Assembly (NCBI GenBank): GCA_001724355.1
Contig: MEEF01000009.1
Coordinates: forward strand, 1 to 56,947
From: Mesorhizobium sp. SCN 65-20
GTDB lineage: Bacteria > Pseudomonadota > Alphaproteobacteria > Rhizobiales > Rhizobiaceae
Direction: 5' to 3'
Length of the DNA: 56,947 bases
Under the pieces are notes generated by a model. The model saw nothing but the letters and a program-made list of their open reading frames with translations. It had not been told where the DNA came from and made no database searches. The translations under genes and the position numbers were made by a program. Position 1 is the first letter of the stretch. Each line of letters begins with the position of its first letter. Shown one piece after another: positions 50,858 through 56,947 of the stretch.

Positions 50858-51283
50858 TCACTTGCCCTTGCGCTTGCGTCCCAGGCCCATCTTCTTGGCG
50901 AGCTGGGAACGTGCTGCCGCATAGTTCGGCGCCACCATGGGATAGCTGGCGTCGAGGCCCCACTTCTCGCGGTACTGGTCCGGCGTCATGTTGTAGTGGG
51001 TCATCAGATGGCGCTTGAGCGACTTGAATTTCTTTCCGTCTTCGAGGCAAACGATGTAGTCGTCGTGCACCGACCGCTTAGGGTTGACGGCCGGCTTCTG
51101 CTTGTCCGCGGGCGGCGTCTCGGCGACGTTGCCGACGCGTCCGAGCGCGGCATGCACATCCGCGATCAGTCCCGGAAGTTCTCCCACCGGAACCGGATTG
51201 TTGCTGACATAGGCCGCCACCACGTCGGCGGTCAATTCGATCAGCGTATCGTTGTTTGCTGCAGGCGTTTCGGAAGTATCCAT
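50858..51283 (-). CDS. mucR: Ros/MucR-family transcriptional regulator
   Basis: A 141-residue protein from ATG 51283 ([20 protein letters not shown]); the frame to 51361 has no support. N-terminal oligomerisation region about 10-55, then the prokaryotic zinc finger with C79, D82, H92 and H96 ([20 protein letters not shown]), i.e. the Cys-Asp-His-His variant of rhizobial MucR/Ros. The C-terminal basic tail follows [20 protein letters not shown]. MucR is a global, AT-rich-DNA-binding regulator of exopolysaccharide, motility and cell-cycle genes. The AT-rich stretch just upstream (51395-51490) may be an autoregulatory target. Confidence 0.93.
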   Translation of the reverse strand: MDTSETPAANNDTLIELTADVVAAYVSNNPVPVGELPGLIADVHAALGRVGNVAETPPADKQKPAVNPKRSVHDDYIVCLEDGKKFKSLKRHLMTHYNMTPDQYREKWGLDASYPMVAPNYAAARSQLAKKMGLGRKRKGK

Positions 51284-51517
51284 ATGCTTCAGGCCCCAAT
51301 GAGACTGGTTGTTTTTTTGCCCGATATTGCGACCGGGATGCGGCGCGATTTTGTATCGCAATTGGCGTCTGCGACTCGCGTTCCCTCACTTTAATGATCC
51401 CGTATCGATAACAAGTCAATTCACTATTCTTATCGATACCAAGAACAACGAATTCAACACTTCTCTAACAAATGAACGTTTTTGAGAGAGATCGGGGATT
51501 GTTCGAGATCAAATCGG
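51284..51517. other. AT-rich region upstream of mucR
   Basis: Holds the mucR promoter and leader. About 51395-51500 is markedly AT-rich compared with its surroundings, with repeated A/T steps such as TATCGATA. MucR-type proteins bind such DNA, so autoregulation is plausible. No gene recognised. Confidence 0.45.
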
Positions 51518-51688
51518 TCAAATCCGAAAGTTCTCTGCCGGCTCTTTAACCATGCCCAGCAGCGATATGGCCGTTCTTCTTATCGGCATCGACTTTCTGA
51601 GCCACATCGTCGCGAACTGAGCCCGGCCAATGCGATATCCCGCTGAATAGGACGCTCGTGCCAGTAAATGGGCAGAAGTACGCGCCAT
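51518..51688 (-). CDS. Small basic ORF, second of a coupled pair
   Basis: A 56-residue frame (MARTSAHLLARASYSAGYRI, then GRAQFATMWLRKSMPIRR...) whose ATG overlaps the stop of the upstream ORF (TGATG). The sequence is balanced and basic, unlike a random shadow. No domain recognised. Supported by coupling only. Confidence 0.4.
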   Translation of the reverse strand: MARTSAHLLARASYSAGYRIGRAQFATMWLRKSMPIRRTAISLLGMVKEPAENFRI

Positions 51689-51885
51689 CAGTAGAAAAAA
51701 GCGGCGGCGGCCAACGACCTCATTGCTGTGGAAAGCTCGCTTATCTGAACCGCGAGCGCGATCAACACGAGGCGGGCAACGAGTGTGCCCGCCTTCGACG
51801 CCATGCGCATGCGGGAATACATCAGTAAGGCGCAATGGGCCAAAACGAGACGGTGAGAGTAAAAGGCGAGCCGGAGACGACCCAT
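51688..51885 (-). CDS. Small membrane-type ORF, first of a coupled pair
   Basis: A 65-residue frame from ATG 51885 with AGGA just upstream (MGRLRLAFYSHRLVLAHCAL). A C-terminal hydrophobic segment (LVARLVLIALAVQISE) is a possible membrane helix. It ends TTCTACTGATG, overlapping the next ORF. Function unknown. Confidence 0.4.
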   Translation of the reverse strand: MGRLRLAFYSHRLVLAHCALLMYSRMRMASKAGTLVARLVLIALAVQISELSTAMRSLAAAAFFY

Positions 51886-52360
51886 GTTCCTGCCGGGTAG
51901 CTGGGTGATCCGCATCACTTGTACAGTTGCCGGGTGGCGCACAACTCATCACGCAAACCGCAAGTGGAGCGTGAACAAAGCTTCGGCAGGCGACATAAGA
52001 CTATGAAAGATCAGCGGGCCGCCCTCTTTGCGTGCTTGTGTTCTTGGCACGGGCAATAGACGCCCTGCCAGGAGGGGGCAAGCTTGGCCCGATCTTTTCA
52101 ACGACTACCGGTTCAGTTCCCCGCGTAAGAAGCATCCGGCGCGTTCAAAATGCCGTCAGTAGGGTGTGATGTGTGTTTGCCGTCGACCCATCCGGAAACA
52201 AATTCGCCGCCGCGCGCCGGATCATGCCAGACCTGGCACAGCGATATCGAACCAGTTGCAGCAGCTTCCATTCGGGCGGCCCAGATTGCAACTCCGCCCT
52301 TGAACCCGCCCTTATCGGCGTGTTCATTCGGCATTCAAGATTCACGACCCGCGAGTTGTA
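51886..52360. other. 475-bp region upstream of the oligopeptidase gene
   Basis: Shows no gene, hairpin with T-run, or tRNA I can support. It must hold the oligopeptidase promoter. Short open frames exist on both strands but lack ribosome sites and protein-like composition. Confidence 0.4.
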
Positions 52361-54460
52361 ATGACCAGACCCGACATCTTCTCCGACATTCCTGCCCCCG
52401 CGACGGAACGTCGTCCAATCGCCGATACCCGGCACGGCATCACCCGCACCGACGAATACGCCTGGTTGCGGGCCGACAACTGGCAGGAGGTGTTCCGCGA
52501 TCCGAGCGTTCTCGATCCCGCTATCCGCGCCCATCTAGAGGCGGAGAACCGCTACCAGGCAGAGTTGATGGCCGACACCGCGGAGCTTCGGAAGAAACTG
52601 TTCGAGGAGATGAAGGGCCGCATCAAGGAGGACGATTCTTCCGTTCCAATGAAGGATGGGCCCTATGCCTATGGCTCCTCTTACAAGAAGGGCGGCGAGC
52701 AGCCTCGCTATTTCCGCATCCCAAGCGGAGGCGGGCAGGAAGAGATCATCCTGGACGGCGACAAGGAAGCCGAAGGCCACGCCTATTTCCGCCTCGGGGG
52801 CATCGACCACTCGTCCGATCACGGCAGGCTGATCTGGGGCTTCGACGACAAGGGCTCGGAATTCTACACCTTGCGTGTCCGCGACCTGGCCAGCTCCGGC
52901 GATCTTGACGACGTCATCGGCGACACCGGCGGGTCGGGCGTGTGGGACGCCGCCAACGACGGCTTCTTCTATACGCGGCTCGACCAGAACCACCGGCCTT
53001 CCAAGGTGTTCTATCACGCGCTGGGCGGCGACACCGCTTCCGACCGCCTCGTCTATGAGGAAACCGATCCCGGCTTCTTCATGAATGTCGGCGGCACGCG
53101 CAGCAACGAATGGATCATGATCTCGATCAGCGATCACGAGACATCGGAATACCGCTTGTTCAGCGCAGCGCAGCCCGACGCCGAGCCCAGGCTCGTCGCA
53201 GCGCGCGAGACCGGCCTTCAATACGACCTCGAGGAAGGCGGCGAGATCTTCTTCGTGCTGACCAACGCGGACGGCGCCAAGGACTTCAAGATCATGACCG
53301 CGCCAGCCGCCGACCCGGTGCGTGCCAACTGGAAGGAACTGGTCGCCCACGAACCCGGCCGCCTCATTCTGTCGGTCATCGGCTTCAAGGACTTCATGGT
53401 CCGGCTCGAGCGCAAGGACGGCCTGCCGCGCATCGTGGTCCACGAGCGCGCAACGGGCAGCGAACACCACATCGCCTTCGCCGAGGAGGCGTACTCGCTC
53501 GGGCTGTCGGGCTCCTACGAATACGACACCGACATCATCCGCTTCAGCTATTCGTCGATGACCACGCCCGCGCAAGTCTTCGACTACGACATGCGCACGC
53601 GAGAACGCGTCCTGCTCAAGACGCAAGAGGTGCCCTCGGGCCACAACGCCGACGACTACGTCACGCGCCGCCTCATGGCCCCGGCGGCGGACGGGGAGCT
53701 GGTGCCGATCTCGCTGATCCACCATCGCGACACCCCGCTCGATGGTTCGGCGCCCTGCCTGCTCTACGGCTATGGCTCCTACGGGATCGCCATCCCGGCC
53801 TCGTTCAACACCAACTGCCTGTCGCTGGCCGACCGCGGTTTCGTCTACGCCATCGCACACATTCGCGGCGGCAAGGACAAGGGCTACGCCTGGTACGAGG
53901 ACGGCAAGCGGGCTGCGAAGATGAACACCTTCACCGATTTCGTCGCCTGCGCGAAGCATCTGGTGGCGGAGCGCTACACTGCCCACGACAGGATCGTCGC
54001 CCAGGGCGGGTCCGCAGGCGGCATGCTGATGGGTGCGATTGCCAACATGGCGCCCGAGGCCTTTGGCGGTATCATCGCCGAGGTTCCCTTCGTCGACGTG
54101 CTTACGACTATGCTCGACGATACCTTGCCGCTGACGCCACCCGAATGGCCCGAATGGGGCAATCCTATCGTTTCCGAACAGGACTACCGCACGATCGCCG
54201 CCTATTCGCCCTACGACAATGTCGGCGCGCAGGACTACCCGCCAATCCTCGCCGTCGCGGGCCTCACCGACCCTCGCGTCACCTATTGGGAGCCCGCGAA
54301 GTGGGTCGCCCGGCTCCGCGAGCGCAAGGCAGGCCGCAACCCGGTCCTGTTCAAGATCAACATGGATTCCGGCCATGCCGGCGCATCCGGCCGCTTCTCG
54401 CGGCTGGAGGAGGTCGCGTTCAACTACGCTTTTGCGCTGAAGGTGACCGGGCGCGGTTGA
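52361..54460 (+). CDS. ptrB: Oligopeptidase B (S9A serine peptidase)
   Basis: A 699-residue protein, the normal length for oligopeptidase B. N-terminal cap and beta-propeller (residues about 10-420; RHGITRTDEYAWLRADNW), then the alpha/beta-hydrolase domain. The triad is S551 in QGGSAGGMLMGA, D637 in AGLTDPRVTYWEP and H672 in NMDSGHAGASGR, with GYGSYG and HIRGGKDKGYAWYEDGK typical of the family. It cleaves short peptides after basic residues in the cytoplasm. It is followed by a bidirectional terminator. Confidence 0.96.
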   Translation: MTRPDIFSDIPAPATERRPIADTRHGITRTDEYAWLRADNWQEVFRDPSVLDPAIRAHLEAENRYQAELMADTAELRKKLFEEMKGRIKEDDSSVPMKDGPYAYGSSYKKGGEQPRYFRIPSGGGQEEIILDGDKEAEGHAYFRLGGIDHSSDHGRLIWGFDDKGSEFYTLRVRDLASSGDLDDVIGDTGGSGVWDAANDGFFYTRLDQNHRPSKVFYHALGGDTASDRLVYEETDPGFFMNVGGTRSNEWIMISISDHETSEYRLFSAAQPDAEPRLVAARETGLQYDLEEGGEIFFVLTNADGAKDFKIMTAPAADPVRANWKELVAHEPGRLILSVIGFKDFMVRLERKDGLPRIVVHERATGSEHHIAFAEEAYSLGLSGSYEYDTDIIRFSYSSMTTPAQVFDYDMRTRERVLLKTQEVPSGHNADDYVTRRLMAPAADGELVPISLIHHRDTPLDGSAPCLLYGYGSYGIAIPASFNTNCLSLADRGFVYAIAHIRGGKDKGYAWYEDGKRAAKMNTFTDFVACAKHLVAERYTAHDRIVAQGGSAGGMLMGAIANMAPEAFGGIIAEVPFVDVLTTMLDDTLPLTPPEWPEWGNPIVSEQDYRTIAAYSPYDNVGAQDYPPILAVAGLTDPRVTYWEPAKWVARLRERKAGRNPVLFKINMDSGHAGASGRFSRLEEVAFNYAFALKVTGRG

Positions 54461-54468
54461 GACAAACC

Positions 54469-54497
54469 AAGGCCGGCGGCGATGCCGCCGGCCTTTT
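54469..54497. terminator. Bidirectional rho-independent terminator
   Basis: AAGGCCGGCGGC (54469-54480) pairs with GCCGCCGGCCTT (54484-54495) around GAT, followed by TT and preceded by A residues, so it can serve both the oligopeptidase gene and the convergent cytochrome gene. Confidence 0.9.
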
Positions 54498-55449
54498 AGC
54501 CTGCCGGCTTCTGCTGCTGTGCCGGATAACCGTTCGGATGCGACGGTATGGCCTTGAGATAGGCCGCAATCGCCGCACGGTCCTCCGGCGACAGGCGCGC
54601 CATGTTCTTCTGCACCTCGACCATGGTGCCGCCCACCGAATCGAACTCCGGCGTGAAACCGGTTTCGAGATAGCCGGCGATGTCGCTCTCGGACCAGCCG
54701 CTGATGTCGGCGCCGCCGGGGGTGATGTTCGGGACGGTTCCGCCCCCTTCCGCCGCGACCGCGCCCGCGAGCCATTGGGCCTTGGCGGTACCACCGATAG
54801 GATTGCGCGGCGTGTGGCATTCGCCACAGTGGCCGGCCCCCTCGACGAGGGCGCGTCCCAGCAGCACCTGTTCCGAAGTTCCCTCTCCGAACGCAACCAC
54901 GGGCTGGTCGCTCAGGTAGAGCAGCTTCCACAGACCGAGGCCGCGCCGGACGTTGAAGGGAAAGCCGAGGCTGTGCTCAGGCGCCCTTCCCGCCACCGGC
55001 GGCACAGTCTTCATGAAGGTGTAGAGATCTGCGACGTCGGCCGGATTCATCCTCGCATAGGACGGATAGGGAAAGGCCGGATAGAGGTGCTGTCCATCGG
55101 GAGACACGCCTTTCAGCATGGCGTTCGCGAAATCCTCCAGCGACCAGGCCCCGATTCCGTCCGTGGGATCGGAAGATATGTTCGGAGCAACGAAAGTGCC
55201 GAACTGGGTCTTGAGCTCGCCCCCGCCGGCCAGTTGCAGCCGAGCCTCGCCTTCGGCCTTCGGCTTGGCATGGCAGGACGCGCAGCCGCCCGCATCGAAG
55301 ATGCGCTGCCCGCGGGCAGCGTCGCCGGTCCCGAGCGCTGCCATCGCATCAGGCCCTATCCGCTCCGGTTCCGTGAGCCACCAGAAGACGGCGGCCCCGG
55401 CGCCGCCAAGCGCCAAGGCCGTAATGGCCAGCTTTCTAAGTATAGCCAT
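54496..55449 (-). CDS. Membrane-anchored diheme cytochrome c
   Basis: A 317-residue protein with an N-terminal helix (about 5-25) and two c-type haem sites: CASCH at 56-60 and CGECH at 208-212. Likely distal Met ligands sit in YARMNPADVADLY and the corresponding C-terminal LSPEDRAAIAAYLKAIP domain. It belongs to the diheme c-type subunit group seen with alcohol/gluconate-type dehydrogenases or as free electron carriers. No dehydrogenase is adjacent. It follows the cytochrome c' gene by 10 nt and depends on the Ccm genes for haem attachment. Confidence 0.92.
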   Translation of the reverse strand: MAILRKLAITALALGGAGAAVFWWLTEPERIGPDAMAALGTGDAARGQRIFDAGGCASCHAKPKAEGEARLQLAGGGELKTQFGTFVAPNISSDPTDGIGAWSLEDFANAMLKGVSPDGQHLYPAFPYPSYARMNPADVADLYTFMKTVPPVAGRAPEHSLGFPFNVRRGLGLWKLLYLSDQPVVAFGEGTSEQVLLGRALVEGAGHCGECHTPRNPIGGTAKAQWLAGAVAAEGGGTVPNITPGGADISGWSESDIAGYLETGFTPEFDSVGGTMVEVQKNMARLSPEDRAAIAAYLKAIPSHPNGYPAQQQKPAG

Positions 55450-55459
55450 CCGGAGGGGA

Positions 55460-55897
55460 TCAGCCCTTCTTGACGCGGAAGGCCTCGTGGCAGGAGGCGC
55501 AGGTCTGGCCGATGGCGCCCACCTGCGCCTTCAGTGCGTCGAGATCCTGCGCAGGAGCCGCGGCAGCGGCCGCTGCGACTTCCTTGAACTTGTCGACCTG
55601 GGCCTGGAAGCCCGCGGCGTCCTCCCAGATCTTCGGCGAAGCGGTGGTGTCGCCCTGGTCGCTGCCCGCGGGGAACGATGCAGCGACGTCGATCTTCTGG
55701 ACGTTGTCGTTGAGCGCCGTCAGTGCCGCCATCACTGCTGCGGCATCGAACTGAGCCTCGCCCTTGACCATCTTCACAAGAACGCCGACCTGCTTGGCGT
55801 TGTCCTTCATGACCGCCTGACGATCGGCGATAACGTCGGCGAGCGCCGCCGTGGTCGCAAGCGCGAGCGCCGAGATGGCAAGTACGTATTTTCTCAT
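55460..55897 (-). CDS. Cytochrome c' (class II cytochrome c)
   Basis: A 145-residue protein with a signal peptide (MRKYVLAISALALATTAALA) and a C-terminal haem site CASCH at 133-137, the mark of four-helix cytochromes c'. It probably binds NO or acts as an electron carrier in the periplasm. The ATG (55897-55895) is directly followed upstream by the TA of the IS630 insertion, so its native ribosome site and promoter are absent. It lies 10 nt upstream of the diheme cytochrome gene, which may be affected too. Confidence 0.93.
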   Translation of the reverse strand: MRKYVLAISALALATTAALADVIADRQAVMKDNAKQVGVLVKMVKGEAQFDAAAVMAALTALNDNVQKIDVAASFPAGSDQGDTTASPKIWEDAAGFQAQVDKFKEVAAAAAAAPAQDLDALKAQVGAIGQTCASCHEAFRVKKG

Positions 55898-55980
55898 TAA
55901 AGCGTTTCGCAGCTAACCGGATTCAGAATTCCACATTTGTTTGATTTGTGATTCACTTTGCCCATGGAAGGAGAGGCACC

Positions 55981-56373
55981 ATGGGCAAGCCGCATCCGAT
56001 GGAGTTGCGTGCGCGTGTCGTTGCGTTTGTGGAAGAAGGCAACAGCAACCGGGAGGCTGCCCGGCATTTCCGGGTCTCGCCCCGGTTCGTCAACAACATG
56101 ATGATCCTGCATCGGTCATCCGGCTCGCTCGCGCCGGCCCGGCAGGGTCATCCGCCCGGCAGCAAGCTCTGTGCCCATGGCGTCTGGATCAGCGAGCGTG
56201 TGTCTGGCCATGGCGAAGTGACGCTGGACGAACTGTGCATCGAACTGGCCGGGCGCGGGGTCAACGTCCATCGTGCGACGGTCGGCCGGTTCCTGCACCG
56301 GCTGGGGCTCAGCAATAAAAAAAAGCCTCAGGGCAAGCGAACAGCGCAGGCCGGAAATCGCCAAGGCGCGTGA
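55981..56373 (+). CDS. IS630 transposase, N-terminal frame (orfA)
   Basis: About 130 residues from ATG 55981, behind GGAAGGAGAGG. The N-terminal HTH (ELRARVVAFVEEGNSNREAA, then RHFRVSPRFVNNMM) is followed by a second HTH region (GEVTLDELCIELAGRGVNVH, then RATVGRFLHRLGLS). It ends after the A-run at 56317-56324, where it would fuse to the DDE frame. Confidence 0.88.
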   Translation: MGKPHPMELRARVVAFVEEGNSNREAARHFRVSPRFVNNMMILHRSSGSLAPARQGHPPGSKLCAHGVWISERVSGHGEVTLDELCIELAGRGVNVHRATVGRFLHRLGLSNKKKPQGKRTAQAGNRQGA

Positions 56374-56932
56374 GCTGTGGATCAGCCGTCGAACGCGGTT
56401 CTTCAACAAGGCATTGGCGCGGCTCGTCTTCGTCGATGAGACATCGACAAACACGAAACTGACCAAGCGCACCGGATGGTCAAGGAAGGGGCAGCGGTTT
56501 GTCGCCTATTCTCCCTTCGGGAAATGGAAGACGCAGACCTTCATTGCCGGACTGCGGTGCTATGGCCTCACCGCCCCCTTCATCGTCGATGCGCCGATGA
56601 ACAGCCGCATCTTCGAAGCCTGGATAGAGGCCCAACTCGCGCCGACGCTATCGCCAGGCGATGTCGTCATCCTCGACAATGTCGGCTTCCACAAAAGCGA
56701 GCGGGCAGAGCAAATGATCAAGGCCAAAGGCGCATGGCTGCTCTTCCTGCCACCCTATTCACCGGACCTGAACCCGATAGAAATGGCGTTCTCGAAACTC
56801 AAGGCGCTGCTGAGAAAGCGAGCCGCCCGCAGCTTCGATGCGATCATCCAGGCGCTCGGCGATATTATCAGCCTCTTCTCAGTCACCGAATGCCGAAACT
56901 TCTTTAAGGCAGCAGGCTATGAGGCAGAATAA
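56318..56932 (+). CDS. IS630 transposase, DDE catalytic frame (orfB)
   Basis: The frame is open from 56273 to the TAA at 56930-56932. Sequence from the A-run: KKSLRASEQRRPEIAKAREL, the first catalytic Asp in ARLVFVDETST, the second in VVILDNVGFHKSE and the Glu in PYSPDLNPIEMAFSKLK. This is the DDE core of IS630 transposases. It lacks its own good start, so it is expected to be expressed by frameshifting from orfA. Confidence 0.88.
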   Translation, partial: KKSLRASEQRRPEIAKARELWISRRTRFFNKALARLVFVDETSTNTKLTKRTGWSRKGQRFVAYSPFGKWKTQTFIAGLRCYGLTAPFIVDAPMNSRIFEAWIEAQLAPTLSPGDVVILDNVGFHKSERAEQMIKAKGAWLLFLPPYSPDLNPIEMAFSKLKALLRKRAARSFDAIIQALGDIISLFSVTECRNFFKAAGYEAE

Positions 56933-56947
56933 GTGCGACACGCTTTA

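Larger units (their letters stand above)
55898..56947 (+). mobile_element. IS630-family insertion sequence (reaches the window end)
   Basis: Left end TAAAGCGTTTCGCA at 55898 and right end whose reverse complement is TAAAGCGTGTCGCA (ending 56947) form imperfect inverted repeats with a flanking TA on each side, the IS630/Tc1-mariner target duplication. Length about 1.05 kb. Contains two overlapping transposase frames. The right TA coincides with the last base, so the contig may stop here because the element is repeated. Confidence 0.88.

Noticed and set aside
52535..55473. Long frames opposite or out of phase with the oligopeptidase gene
   Set aside because: Shadows produced by third-position GC; the oligopeptidase triad is intact in the plus-strand frame.
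1..56947. tRNA, rRNA or CRISPR arrays
   Set aside because: No T-loop/anticodon pattern, rRNA segment, or regularly spaced direct repeats were noticed in any intergenic region by eye.

Overview
The window is GC-rich alphaproteobacterial chromosome, most likely Rhizobiales (Mesorhizobium/Phyllobacteriaceae-like). The evidence is the feuP-feuQ then cycHJKL-degP-response regulator-kinase-glnE-pleC order, a Ros/MucR regulator with the Cys-x2-Asp zinc-finger variant, a RIME-like palindromic repeat, and many small families (DUF1491, DUF2336, DUF5330, DUF6456) typical of that order. All family calls were made by eye from translated sequence and motifs; no database search was run.

Layout. 1-7.8 kb: the end of a uracil-DNA glycosylase, a divergent membrane protein/XRE-regulator pair, a DMT transporter coupled to an orphan molybdenum-hydroxylase large subunit, and pepN. 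8-25.2 kb: a PleC-type cell-cycle kinase, an EF-hand protein, then a minus-strand block: feuN-like/feuP/feuQ, a lipoprotein, ccmI-E-F-H (cytochrome c maturation), a Do-like protease, a two-component pair and glnE. 25.3-39.8 kb: a complete-looking, tightly overlapping gene transfer agent (GTA) head-tail cluster of the RcGTA type, read on the minus strand from terminase (g1/g2) to the TIM-barrel tail protein (g15). It ends in a small two-helix holin-like frame broken by an amber codon. No integrase, phage repressor or attachment site is visible. 40-49 kb: a PBP1A-like peptidoglycan synthase, a DUF1214/DUF1254 pair, DUF2336, DUF1491, a peptidoglycan-binding protein, a DivJ-like kinase, DUF5330 and SufE. 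49-52 kb: a coupled pair encoding a DnaA-domain-IV-like HTH protein and a DUF6456 protein, which match the split GTA activator GafY/GafZ; then a conserved hypothetical, MucR and two coupled small ORFs. 52.4-56.9 kb: an oligopeptidase B, a diheme cytochrome c, a cytochrome c' and an IS630-family element that runs exactly to the window end.

How it fits together. The main theme is a domesticated phage-like DNA-transfer particle. The packaging, head, connector, tail tube, baseplate hub and wall-peptidase genes sit in one operon behind one recognisable sigma70-type promoter (TTGACA, 17 nt, TAGTGT) whose -35/spacer overlaps a 13-bp palindrome. The probable activators lie about 10 kb away behind their own promoter, which also carries a palindrome. 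PleC- and DivJ-like kinases flank the cluster at a distance; the CtrA-type cell-cycle network they belong to is known to influence GTAs in other alphaproteobacteria, but no direct link is shown here. The IS630 copy abuts the start codon of the cytochrome c' gene and should have cut it off from its promoter and ribosome binding site.
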